This document shows positions 44,298-52,437 of a stretch of DNA of 64,000 nucleotides, piece by piece. The stretch covers positions 228,654 through 292,653 of the forward strand of contig CACYHQ010000001.1 of the NCBI GenBank assembly GCA_902774245.1, given 5' to 3'. Every line of letters begins with the position of its first letter. Within the stretch, counting starts at the first letter, position 1. The notes beneath the pieces are model-generated. The model was not told where the DNA came from, made no database searches, and saw only the letters and a program-made list of their open reading frames with translations. The position numbers and the translations under genes were made by a program. The DNA is from an uncultured bacterium (GTDB lineage: Bacteria > Verrucomicrobiota > Lentisphaeria > Victivallales > UBA1829).

Positions 44298-45455
44298 TTA
44301 TTCCGGCTGCGCGTGTTTTTCCCGCCAGGCCGCCGCGCGTCGCACCATGTTGTCCCGCAGGAACTCGGCGAAGAAGAAAATGTCGTTGGAGTGGAAGATA
44401 CCCTCGCCCATCTGCGCGCTCGCGTCGTACTGGCTGTCCCCCGGCAGCCCCACGATCACCGCGCCGCGCTCCGGATCGGCATGCATACCGTCCAGCAGCG
44501 AAGCTTTGAACGTGCCCGCGGGCTCTTTCTCGGACACATAATAATACCCCGTCGCCTGCGATCCCGAAAGCTCCGCGGGCGTATCGTCCGTTTTCCAGTT
44601 CACCGGATTGATCACGGCCCCGCCGGGCACGGTGAACATGTTCTCCCCGGCGTCCTGCGCGATGGTGTTCCAGGTCAGGATCACGCCCGTATCGTCCGCG
44701 GTTTTGCCCCGGCCGATCCTGCGTCCGGCGAAATCCCGGTCGATCTCGGACGCCGTCTTCTTCGGAAGTCCGGCCAGATATGCGGCGGCGAAACCGGATT
44801 CCGGCGTGATCTCCGGCGTGGCGCGAAGGAGTTCGTACAGATCGACCGCGCCCTGGCTGTGCCCGATCAGGATATACGGCATGCCGGGCTGATGGAAAAA
44901 CTTCATGAAATACCGAAAAGCCGTCTTCGTGTCCTCGATGCCGTACTGAAGGAGCGTGTCGCTCAGGTCGGACGCGAAATCCGTCTCCAGCGCCGTCGAA
45001 TAGTCCGCCTGCCGCACGAACGGCGTATACAGTTTCAGCGGATGCACGGGATCGGTCAGGAGCCCGAACGTGAGGTCGATATAGTCCGAGGCTTTCGTGC
45101 GGATGCGGTCGAACCTGTGGTCCATGACCGGACGCAGCTTGTTCTGAAAGAGCGCCGGATAGATGTAAAACACCTCGAATTCAGGCAGAATGGAGTCCCC
45201 TGCGCCCATTCGCACCCAGCTGGCGGGATTCGCGTAGTCCGGCGCGGGCGGGATGACCAGCGGCGCGCTGATCCCGGCCGTCGTCTTCGGCTGTTCCGCG
45301 GCATCCGTTTCCGAGGTTGATTCCGCCTCAGTGGAAACATCAGGCGTTTCCGGCTCGTCCTGCTCGAAAACGGAGCAGGATACGAAAAACGCAGTGCAGA
45401 GCAGGACGGCAAACAGAATCCGCACGAAGCGGGAAAGAATGGAGGCGGCGTTCAT
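44298..45455 (-). CDS. DUF3089 alpha/beta-hydrolase lipoprotein
   Basis: This 385-residue lipoprotein (signal ending in FFVSC, Cys about residue 27) has an acidic, low-complexity linker (about 30-60), then a DUF3089-like alpha/beta-hydrolase domain: FEVFYIYPALFQN, TPFVRQADYSTA, TKTAFRYFMKFF and the nucleophile elbow LIGHSQGAVDLYELL. Likely a lipase or esterase acting at the outer membrane or periplasm; the substrate is unknown. AGGAGA lies 8 nt before the ATG on the minus strand. It stands alone and divergent from the LysM lipoprotein gene. Confidence 0.85.
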   Translation of the reverse strand: MNAASILSRFVRILFAVLLCTAFFVSCSVFEQDEPETPDVSTEAESTSETDAAEQPKTTAGISAPLVIPPAPDYANPASWVRMGAGDSILPEFEVFYIYPALFQNKLRPVMDHRFDRIRTKASDYIDLTFGLLTDPVHPLKLYTPFVRQADYSTALETDFASDLSDTLLQYGIEDTKTAFRYFMKFFHQPGMPYILIGHSQGAVDLYELLRATPEITPESGFAAAYLAGLPKKTASEIDRDFAGRRIGRGKTADDTGVILTWNTIAQDAGENMFTVPGGAVINPVNWKTDDTPAELSGSQATGYYYVSEKEPAGTFKASLLDGMHADPERGAVIVGLPGDSQYDASAQMGEGIFHSNDIFFFAEFLRDNMVRRAAAWREKHAQPE

Positions 45456-45613
45456 CGCATGGATTCTCCTGAAAACGCGAAGAGAAAGTTGAACGGAAAG
45501 GTCGTGTTCCGTAGAAACGGAGTGTATAATTTACTCCGGTGGAACAAAAAAAACAAGGCGGAATGACTTTTTTTCGTTTTTTTTCGGTTTTCGGTTTTCA
45601 TTTTCGGATTCCC

Positions 45614-45623
45614 TTGCTATATT
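45614..45623 (+). promoter_or_regulatory. Extended -10 promoter of the LysM lipoprotein gene
   Basis: TTGCTATATT (45614-45623) contains TGC directly before TATATT, an extended -10. No strong -35 is visible upstream; an alternative reading is TTGCTA with TTATTT at 45637-45642 and a 17 nt spacer. Confidence 0.5.
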
Positions 45624-45674
45624 TTAATGGCACATGTTATTTTCAACGTTTTTTCCTGAAAGGAAACCAGTATT

Positions 45675-46526
45675 ATGAAGGCCGTCCGTTTCATCCCCGC
45701 CGCCGCGCTTGCCGCCTGCATTGTCCTCACCGCGTGCTCCGACTATGTCGGCAAGGAAGCCACGCATCCGCTGTATGCGAAATACGAGACCTCGAAATCC
45801 GCGAAATCCTACCGCGAAGCCGCCGAGAGCCTGGAGGAATTCCTCTCGATCTGCCCGAAGTCCCCGAAGGCGCATTACGACGTGGCGAAGCTGTACAAGG
45901 AAAACCTCGAAAACTATCCCGCCGCCATCTACCACCTGCTGAAGTATCTTGAGCTCAGCGGCGAGACGCTTTCCAAGCAGGACCAGGAAGCCATCCGCGG
46001 CTACATCCGCGACTGTGAACGCCTGATGTTCGATTCCTACCGCAACCGCAACGATATCAAGCTCGCCGACGAAGTCCAGCCGTCCGCCGATCCGGCCAAG
46101 CTCGCCGCGAAGAACGCCGAGAACGCCGCGCTCCGCGAGAAAATCCAGAAATACATCGAAAACGAGAAGGTCATCCTGGCGCAGAACCAGGAACTCCGCA
46201 ACCGCCTCGCGGGCGCCAGACAGGCCGAGCGCCCGAAGGATGCTCCTGTTTCGTCTAGTTCCGCAACTTCCTCCGCTTCAACCGCAACTGCCACGCGCGG
46301 CGTCCCGTCCTCCACGACCGGCACGCCGGGCACCACGGTCGCCGGCGAGAACGGCGTCCGTTACTACTACGTGGCGAAGGGTGACGGACTTCAGGCGATC
46401 GCGCAGAAGATGTACGGCAAGGCGTCCATGTGGAAGATCATCCAGGACGCCAACAAGGAAACGCTCGGCGAACGCGGCATCCTGAAGATCGGACAGCGCC
46501 TCGTCATCCCGCCCGCCCAGCAGTAA
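45675..46526 (+). CDS. LysM-domain lipoprotein with TPR-like region
   Basis: This 283-residue lipoprotein (lipobox LTAC, Cys about residue 21) contains a TPR-like pair of helices at about 40-100 (SYREAAESLEEFLSICPKSPKAHYDVAKLYKE, shown in part), a coiled coil (about 145-180, AENAALREKIQKYIENEK), a Ser/Thr/Ala-rich linker and a C-terminal LysM domain (about 235-283: YYYVAKGDGLQAIAQKMYG, ILKIGQRLVIP). LysM binds peptidoglycan, so the protein bridges the lipid anchor and the cell wall. It is followed 30 nt later by a PqiC-like lipoprotein gene, likely in one operon. Confidence 0.9.
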   Translation: MKAVRFIPAAALAACIVLTACSDYVGKEATHPLYAKYETSKSAKSYREAAESLEEFLSICPKSPKAHYDVAKLYKENLENYPAAIYHLLKYLELSGETLSKQDQEAIRGYIRDCERLMFDSYRNRNDIKLADEVQPSADPAKLAAKNAENAALREKIQKYIENEKVILAQNQELRNRLAGARQAERPKDAPVSSSSATSSASTATATRGVPSSTTGTPGTTVAGENGVRYYYVAKGDGLQAIAQKMYGKASMWKIIQDANKETLGERGILKIGQRLVIPPAQQ

Positions 46527-46556
46527 TCACTGTTCAAACCGAGGAGACACCGCCTC

Positions 46557-47171
46557 ATGAAACGTTTCCATCTCTGGTGCGCGGCCGCGCTGCTCCCGCT
46601 CCTCGCGGCATGCAGCTTCAGCGTCATTCCTCAGGCCGAATATACGGAAACCAGGACGTTTGACCTCGTTTCTCCCGGCCCGATCGGCGAACTGCCGTTC
46701 ACGATCGATGTCGACGCCTTCTCCAGCGAATGCGCCAGCCGCTACAAAATGGTGTTCCGCGAGGAAGGCAACCGGATCGTCGTCGACGAATTCAACCGCT
46801 GGTCGATGCCTCCCGGAGCCATGCTTACCAAGTATCTCACAGCCCGGTTCGCAGCGCCGTCCGGCCATTACGGGCTCGACGGGAGACCGGCGTTCGAGCT
46901 CGACGGCTCGGTGGTGAACTGTGAACTGAACAGGACCAAGAAGCAGGTCGACCTGCTGGTGCATTTCTTCATCATCGAGCACGGCAACGATGACTTCAAG
47001 ATCACCGGGACGGAGAATTACAGCATCCCGGTCGACGGGACCACGGCCGAGGCGTTCGCGGACGGCATGAACAAGGTCGCGGCGAAGTTCGCCGACCACG
47101 TCGTGTACGTTCTGAAAGAGGAACACGCAAAACGCATCGCCGAGGCGAAAGCCGCTCCCGAAAAGAAGTGA
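46557..47171 (+). CDS. PqiC/ABC-transport auxiliary-type lipoprotein
   Basis: This 204-residue lipoprotein (lipobox LAAC, Cys about residue 20) has the pattern of ABC-transport auxiliary lipoproteins: a strand opening YTETRTFDLVSPG, then IGELPFTIDVDAFS, RIVVDEFNRWSMPPGAMLTKYLTA (in two parts: the W-pp motif and helix) and a C-terminal long helix (HAKRIAEAKAA). PqiC-like proteins act with MCE-type lipid transporters or others in the outer membrane. No MCE or permease gene lies near, so the partner is unknown. Shine-Dalgarno AGGAG is 10 nt upstream. Confidence 0.72.
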   Translation: MKRFHLWCAAALLPLLAACSFSVIPQAEYTETRTFDLVSPGPIGELPFTIDVDAFSSECASRYKMVFREEGNRIVVDEFNRWSMPPGAMLTKYLTARFAAPSGHYGLDGRPAFELDGSVVNCELNRTKKQVDLLVHFFIIEHGNDDFKITGTENYSIPVDGTTAEAFADGMNKVAAKFADHVVYVLKEEHAKRIAEAKAAPEKK

Positions 47172-47223
47172 TCCTTTCCGTCGTTTCCCCGCCCCGTTTC
47201 CTGTTCGCCACGCTTCGCACGGC

Positions 47224-47799
47224 ATGACCATGATCGACCCGGATGTCATCATCACGCATTTCTACCCGGAGGACACCCCGCTCCGGCGTCTGCTCCTGCG
47301 CCACAGCACGCAGGTCCGCGACAAAGCCCTCGCGATCCTCGCAAATCCATCGCGTCCGCCGCTGGAACTCGACGCCGGGCTCGTCTCCGCGGGAGCCATG
47401 CTCCACGACATCGGCATTCTCCAATGCCATGCGCCGTCCATCCTCTGCGTCGGCACGCGTCCCTACATCGCCCACGGCATGATCGGCGCGGAAATGCTCC
47501 GCGACTACGGCCGGACGCACGGGATCGATCTGGAGCCCTTCGCGCGCATCTGCGAACGCCACACCGGAACCGGCATCACGGCGAAAGAGGTCCGCGAACA
47601 GGGTCTGCCGATCCCCGAACGCGACTGGCTGCCCGAAACGCCCGAGGAAAAGCTCGTCTGTCTGGCGGACAAGTTCTTCTCGAAATCCGGCGAGATGAAG
47701 GAAAAATCGGCCGAAGTCGTCCGGCGTTCGATGGAGAAATTCGGCGCGGACACGGTGGAGCGTTTCGACGCCCTTCTCCGGCTTTTCGGCCTCGTCTGA
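47224..47799 (+). CDS. HD-domain phosphohydrolase
   Basis: This 191-residue protein has the metal-binding HD motif: His27 (LLLRHSTQVRDKA), His61-Asp62 (GAMLHDIGIL), His84, His113 and Asp149 (CLADKFFSK). That is the HDIG arrangement of small nucleotide or (p)ppGpp-type hydrolases. No signal peptide. Substrate unknown. The ATG at 47224 or 47230 are both possible starts; no clear Shine-Dalgarno distinguishes them. It follows the PqiC-like gene by 52 nt and precedes ftsA by 143 nt. Confidence 0.85.
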   Translation: MTMIDPDVIITHFYPEDTPLRRLLLRHSTQVRDKALAILANPSRPPLELDAGLVSAGAMLHDIGILQCHAPSILCVGTRPYIAHGMIGAEMLRDYGRTHGIDLEPFARICERHTGTGITAKEVREQGLPIPERDWLPETPEEKLVCLADKFFSKSGEMKEKSAEVVRRSMEKFGADTVERFDALLRLFGLV

Positions 47800-47861
47800 C
47801 GCCCGTTCGGACACCTCGCGCGCCGCTTTTTCCATTTTTCTCCAAAAAAACCTGCGTTTTT

Positions 47862-47890
47862 TTGACAAAACCATTCGATTTTTTTAAAAA
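47862..47890 (+). promoter_or_regulatory. Possible promoter of ftsA-ftsZ
   Basis: TTGACA (47862-47867), 17 nt spacer, TAAAAA (47885-47890). An alternative is TTCGAT (47874-47879) with TAATGT (47897-47902), also 17 nt. The gap is very AT-rich for this genome. Confidence 0.45.
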
Positions 47891-47942
47891 GTGTGGTAAT
47901 GTTTTATGACAACTCCGCCAGCATACAGCAGAAGGGAACGAA

Positions 47943-49220
47943 ATGGCTTCTTCAGGACAAACCATCATAACCGGCATTGAGTTCGGCACGGACAAGATCT
48001 GCGCCGTTCACGGCGTGCCGGACGAGAACGGGAACATCGAGGTGCTTTCCTTCGCCTCGCTCCCCAGCAGGAACTCCGTCGTCAAGGGCACGATCGTCGA
48101 CCAGAACGCCGCCCTGAACATCCTCAAATCCGTGCTCGACGAATCGGAAAAGGGGCTCGGCAAGTTCAGCCGCTCCGAACAGCAGGTCTATTTCCTGGTC
48201 AACGGCATGCACGTCAGCTCCCGCTTCGGCGAGGGCACCGTGCTGAACTACAACGAAGACAAGAAGATCACCGCCGCGCACGTGCAGAAGGCGATCGAAA
48301 GCGCGAAGAACCTGGCGGTCTCGACCGACCTCGTGAACATCCAGGTCTACGACTCATCCTTCCTGCTCGACGGCACGAAACGCTCGTTCAATCCCATCGG
48401 CAGCCTCGCCGAAAAGCTCACCGCCGTCATCCACATCGTCTTCGCCGACAAAAAGCGCATCGACATGGCGCAGACCATCCTCCGCGAGCTCGGTTTCGAG
48501 TCCGGCTACCCGGTCTTCGTCCCGCTCGCCGACGCGTACGGCGTGCCGACGCAGGACGAACGCAGCCAGGGCACGCTGATCTTCGACTACGGCGCGGGCG
48601 TCTGTTCCTACGTGCTGCTTTACAGGGAGGGCGTCCTCCTCAGCGGGTCCATTCCGGTCGGCGTGAACAACGTCGCGAACGACCTCTCCGTGGCGCTGGA
48701 ACTGCCGTACGAGTTCTGCCAGAAATTCCTGCGCGAATCGAAGCTGGAGACGCTGCGCGGCGAGGGCAAGAACTACGTCGAATACAAGACCTCCGTCGGC
48801 GGCTCCGAGAAGATTCGCCGCATCCCGCTCGACTCCTTCGAAAAAGTCATCGACCTGCGCCAGCGCGAGACCTTCAACCTCCTCAAAAACGAGCTCGAAC
48901 GCACCGGCACCTTCACCTACCTCCGCAACGGCGTCGTCATGACCGGCGGCGGCTCCATGATCGAATCCGCGCCCGCCACCATGGCGAACGTCATGAACGT
49001 CCCCGTCCGCTGCGGCGAGACCATGAACGTGACCGGCGCGCTGTCGGCGTTCCGCAGCCCCATGCCGTGCTACTCCGCCATCCTCGGCCTCATCAAGCAC
49101 GCCGCCGCCCTCGAGGAGGATTCCCCCTCGTCCGGCAGCGGTCTCGGCCGCACCATGGTCCACGCCACCGACCAGTTCCTGCAGGGACTGAAAAACCTGG
49201 GAAAGGCACTCAAGATATGA
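47943..49220 (+). CDS. ftsA: Divergent FtsA-like cell-division actin homolog
   Basis: This 425-residue protein has the actin-like FtsA/PilM plan: phosphate loop 1 GIEFGTDKICAV near the N-terminus, subdomain 1C region to about 170, second phosphate loop IFDYGAGVCSYVLLY (usual form has GGGT; the Thr is replaced), SGSIPVGVNNVANDLSVAL, adenosine motif VMTGGGSMIES and a short C-terminal amphipathic helix (FLQGLKNLGKALKI) that fits the FtsA membrane-targeting peptide. FtsA tethers FtsZ to the membrane. The neighbour is ftsZ with a 4-nt overlap (ATGA). The altered loop 2 makes ATP hydrolysis uncertain. Confidence 0.9.
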   Translation: MASSGQTIITGIEFGTDKICAVHGVPDENGNIEVLSFASLPSRNSVVKGTIVDQNAALNILKSVLDESEKGLGKFSRSEQQVYFLVNGMHVSSRFGEGTVLNYNEDKKITAAHVQKAIESAKNLAVSTDLVNIQVYDSSFLLDGTKRSFNPIGSLAEKLTAVIHIVFADKKRIDMAQTILRELGFESGYPVFVPLADAYGVPTQDERSQGTLIFDYGAGVCSYVLLYREGVLLSGSIPVGVNNVANDLSVALELPYEFCQKFLRESKLETLRGEGKNYVEYKTSVGGSEKIRRIPLDSFEKVIDLRQRETFNLLKNELERTGTFTYLRNGVVMTGGGSMIESAPATMANVMNVPVRCGETMNVTGALSAFRSPMPCYSAILGLIKHAAALEEDSPSSGSGLGRTMVHATDQFLQGLKNLGKALKI

Positions 49221-50464
49221 CCGAACAGAACGCAACCACGCCCGCCGGCCTCTCCCGGGCTCCCATCGGCAACGGAAAAGCGCTCGTCGTCGGACTCGGC
49301 GGCTGCGGCATCCGCATCCTCGAATTCCTCCGTGCCAATCCCCGCGCGAAATGGCTCGTCACGCTCGCGGTCGACACCGACGGCGGCGTCCTCGCCGGGA
49401 CCCGCGCCGACGCCGTCATCAACGCCTCCGCAGACTGGAACTCGAAATCCTGCGCCGGATGCGGCGGCGACATCATCCGCGGCGAACGCGCCATCTCCCA
49501 CGAACGCGCCAACCTGAAGCAGCATGTCCGCGGATTCTCCCTCATGATCGTGACCGGCGGACTCGGCGGCGGCACTGCCACGGGCGGCGTCCGCACGCTC
49601 GCCAGCGTCGCACGCGAGGAGGGCATCCCGACCGTCTTCCTGCTCACCACGCCGTTCTCGTTCGAGGCTCACTCCCGCCGCAAGAACGCCGAAGACTGCC
49701 TCCGCGAGATCCTCCCCGTCGCCGACGTCGTCCTCACCATGCCGAACGACCTGCTCTTCAGCAAGCTCCCGCCCGACACGCCCGCCGAAAACGCCTTCGC
49801 GACCTCCGCGTACGAAATGGCGTCCACCGTCGTCGGGATCGCCTCGGTCCTGCGCTGCCGCGACCTCATCGGCACCGACTTCGCCACCTTCATGCGCGCC
49901 CTCCACAAACGCCGCGCATCCTGCGGCATCGGCGTCGGCGTCGCGGAGAATTCCGACGGCCTCGACCGCTGCGCCCTCGCCCTCACGCGCATGCTCGATT
50001 CGCCGTTCCTCGGCGGAAACGACGCCATGAAACGCGCCGACGCCGCGATCGTCACGCTGACCGGCGGACCCGACCTGGAGCTGGGCGAACTGAAACGCAC
50101 CCTCGAGCTTGCCGCGGGCGTCCTGCCGAAGAACGTCGAACTCCTCTCCGGCGCGAACGTCTGCGACGAGGCCGTCGGCTCCGTCCAGATGACCGCCGTC
50201 ATCTTCCAGTACGCGCCCGAATCCAAGCCCGAGCCTCTGCCCCGGCGCACTCCCGCGCCCGCTCCGGCCGCCGCGCCCGCCGCCTCCGACGAGCTCCCGC
50301 TGCCCTTCTCCGCCGCGTCGAACAACGTCGAGGAGGTCGAGCTCGGCCTCCAGAGCTACGACAAGGGCGTCTTCGAGAAACTCCCCGCCGTACGGTTCCG
50401 CGAGGAGGACCTCGACATCCCGACCTACCAGCGCCGCAACATCCGCATCGACAAGGGGAGCTGA
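49217..50464 (+). CDS. ftsZ: Divergent FtsZ cell-division tubulin homolog
   Basis: This 415-residue GTPase-fold protein has a tubulin-type GTP site: VVGLGGCGIRILEFL near residue 25 and the G-box TGGLGGGTATGG at 113-124 (canonical GGGTGTG). The synergy T7 loop reads LIGTDFATF (about 217-225); canonical FtsZ has N-x-D-F-A-D, so here the first Asn is Gly and the second Asp is Thr224, although Asp221 is kept. A Pro/Ala-rich linker (about 335-365) leads to the C-terminal conserved peptide EDLDIPTYQRR (397-407), the FtsA-binding tail. Together with ftsA next to it, identity as FtsZ is firm, but GTP hydrolysis may be altered. Confidence 0.93.
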   Translation: MTEQNATTPAGLSRAPIGNGKALVVGLGGCGIRILEFLRANPRAKWLVTLAVDTDGGVLAGTRADAVINASADWNSKSCAGCGGDIIRGERAISHERANLKQHVRGFSLMIVTGGLGGGTATGGVRTLASVAREEGIPTVFLLTTPFSFEAHSRRKNAEDCLREILPVADVVLTMPNDLLFSKLPPDTPAENAFATSAYEMASTVVGIASVLRCRDLIGTDFATFMRALHKRRASCGIGVGVAENSDGLDRCALALTRMLDSPFLGGNDAMKRADAAIVTLTGGPDLELGELKRTLELAAGVLPKNVELLSGANVCDEAVGSVQMTAVIFQYAPESKPEPLPRRTPAPAPAAAPAASDELPLPFSAASNNVEEVELGLQSYDKGVFEKLPAVRFREEDLDIPTYQRRNIRIDKGS

Positions 50465-50470
50465 CCCGCC

Positions 50471-51547
50471 ATGTACGATCCCGACAAATTCGACCGGAAA
50501 CAGAACGGCTCCGAGGGAAAACGAACCGGATTCCGTCTCTATGCTGATGGCGTGAGCAGGGAAGAGGGCAACCGGTACCTTCTCGGTTATCTCAAACTGC
50601 TGTTCTCGATCTTCGGCGCAATCCTGGTTTCCGGGGCTGTGCTCCGTTTCTTCATTCTCGGCCCGGTCTCCTGCTCCAGACTGAATTCGAAGGAGATCGT
50701 CCCGCCCGTGATCGACGGCGAGCTCGCCATGAAGTACGCGCAGGAAAACTACGACCTCGGGCCGAAGGTATTCCGCACCGAGGGCGCGAAAAAGTCCGCG
50801 GAATGGATCGTGGAACAGGCGCAGAAGATCCCCGGTTTCGACAAGGCGGGCCGTGTCCGCATCATCCCCCCCACGCGCGGAGAGTACAACGTCGAGATCA
50901 CGTTCCCCGGCAAGGAGCCTAAATTCGTCCTCATCGGTGCGCACCACGACACCAAACGCCTCTTCAGCGTGCCGGATTTCGCCGGAGCCAACGACGGCGC
51001 GTCCGGGGTCGGCGCCCTGCTCGCAATCGCCGACGCTCTCACAAAATACGCGCAGAAAGACCCCCTTCCCTGCACCGTCCGCCTCGTCTTCTTCGACGGC
51101 GAGGAGGCGCTTTACCAGTACACGGAGACCGACGGCCTCATCGGCAGCCGCGCTTACGTCGATATGCTCAAAAAAGACTACTCCAGCCTCCGCTGCCGTG
51201 CCATGATCCTGCTGGACATGATCGGCGACAGGGACCTGCACATCGACCTGGCGGGCAACTCCACGCCCGCGCTCGCCGAGATCGTGATGGCCGAAGCCAA
51301 AGCCGCCGGATACGCCGACAAATTCTCACGCGGCACGACCGCCATCCTCGACGACCATTACCCGTTCATCCAGGCAAACCTGAACGCCGTCGACCTGATC
51401 GACTTCGACTACGGCCCGGAAAACCGCTACTGGCACACCGGAGCCGACACCATGGACAAGATATCGGCGGAAAGCATCAAGACCGCCGCGGACGTCGCGC
51501 TCCGCGTCGTCTGGCGCCTCGCCGAAACCGGATTCGCTGACCTGTGA
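50471..51547 (+). CDS. M28-family glutaminyl-peptide cyclotransferase-like enzyme
   Basis: This 358-residue protein has one N-terminal TM helix (about 40-64) and a periplasmic zinc-hydrolase domain. Metal and catalytic motifs: GAHHDT (His158-His159-Asp160), AGANDGASG (Asp175), FFDGEEA (Glu211-Glu212), ILLDMIGD (Asp249) and YWHTGADT (His322). The stretch FFDGEEALYQYTETDGLIGSRAYV (two halves of a motif typical of glutaminyl cyclases, DGEEA...D-LxGSR) points to QC rather than a plain aminopeptidase. QC enzymes cyclise N-terminal Gln to pyroglutamate. It follows ftsZ by 6 nt and overlaps the next gene's start (GTGA). Confidence 0.88.
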   Translation: MYDPDKFDRKQNGSEGKRTGFRLYADGVSREEGNRYLLGYLKLLFSIFGAILVSGAVLRFFILGPVSCSRLNSKEIVPPVIDGELAMKYAQENYDLGPKVFRTEGAKKSAEWIVEQAQKIPGFDKAGRVRIIPPTRGEYNVEITFPGKEPKFVLIGAHHDTKRLFSVPDFAGANDGASGVGALLAIADALTKYAQKDPLPCTVRLVFFDGEEALYQYTETDGLIGSRAYVDMLKKDYSSLRCRAMILLDMIGDRDLHIDLAGNSTPALAEIVMAEAKAAGYADKFSRGTTAILDDHYPFIQANLNAVDLIDFDYGPENRYWHTGADTMDKISAESIKTAADVALRVVWRLAETGFADL

Positions 51548-52437
51548 GAAAAATAGGCATAGACTATTTCCATTGTCGGGAACGATTCCTGGCCCTGCCC
51601 GGCGTCCGCGAGGCCCGGAAGGGCCCGTACCGGTTCGCCGTCGCCCCCGGCCCCGCGCAGGACTACCTCGCGGAGCATTTCGCCGAAGCCGACCGCATGA
51701 TCCGCGACGGGTCCCACGCGAAGGAATCGTGGTCGTCCAGCGCATCCGTCCTGACGCTCCCCGACGGCAAAAAGATCTTCGTCAAACGAAACCGCGTCCA
51801 CGGCTTCGAATACACCTTCAAATACTTCTTCATCCCCGCCCGCGCCTTCCGCGCCGCAATCAACGCCGAACGCGTCCGCGAGGCCGGGATCGCGACCCCG
51901 CGCGTGCTCGCCGCCGGGGAAAAACGTTTCGCGCACTTCCTGCTCGCCGGATACCTCGTCACCGAGGCCCTGACGGACGCCCGCGATCTCATGTCCTACG
52001 TGGTCGGACCGCCCGACGCGCCCGCCGGGATGCCCGCGATCATCCGCGAGGCCGCCCGCGTCGCCGCCGCGCTGCATACTCACGGATTCTACCACGGCGA
52101 CCTGAAACTCGTCAACCTCTACCGCGCCGGCGACGACGCCCCCTGCGGCGTCTGGGACCTCGATTCCGCCCAGATCTTCCCCGGCGAAGTCCCGCACGAC
52201 CTGATCGTCCGCGAGCTCGGCCGCATCGCCTCGTCCGTCCTGATCTTCGCCGAACAGAACCCCGCGTTCCCCGACGAATTCTTCGACCTGGAACGCGTCA
52301 CGCGCGACCTGCTCGACGCCTACGCCGCCTGGACGAATTCGCCCGCGCCCGCGCCGTCCGAGGTCATGGACATCGCCCGCGTCCGCTGGCTGAACAAACG
52401 AAAACTCCGGTTCGACTATGGAGGACTTCAAGCATGA
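51544..52437 (+). CDS. WaaP-type LPS core/Kdo kinase, active form
   Basis: This 297-residue kinase-fold protein starts at GTG 51544, overlapping the M28 stop. It has the Lys in KIFVKRNR (Lys81), catalytic loop HGFYHGDLKLVNLY (Asp186, Asn191) and metal motif VWDLDSAQI (Asp205). These match the WaaP/Kdo-kinase family, which phosphorylates heptose or Kdo in the LPS core. The neighbour is a degenerate paralog, and the next gene is waaA. Start is GTG because the ATG-free frame opens there. Confidence 0.9.
   Translation: MRKIGIDYFHCRERFLALPGVREARKGPYRFAVAPGPAQDYLAEHFAEADRMIRDGSHAKESWSSSASVLTLPDGKKIFVKRNRVHGFEYTFKYFFIPARAFRAAINAERVREAGIATPRVLAAGEKRFAHFLLAGYLVTEALTDARDLMSYVVGPPDAPAGMPAIIREAARVAAALHTHGFYHGDLKLVNLYRAGDDAPCGVWDLDSAQIFPGEVPHDLIVRELGRIASSVLIFAEQNPAFPDEFFDLERVTRDLLDAYAAWTNSPAPAPSEVMDIARVRWLNKRKLRFDYGGLQA

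Noticed and set aside
49070..51241. Minus-strand open frame of 723 codons over ftsZ and the M28 gene
   Set aside because: It overlaps two genes with full motifs on the plus strand and has a composition typical of antisense shadow (Gly/Ala/Asp/Glu).
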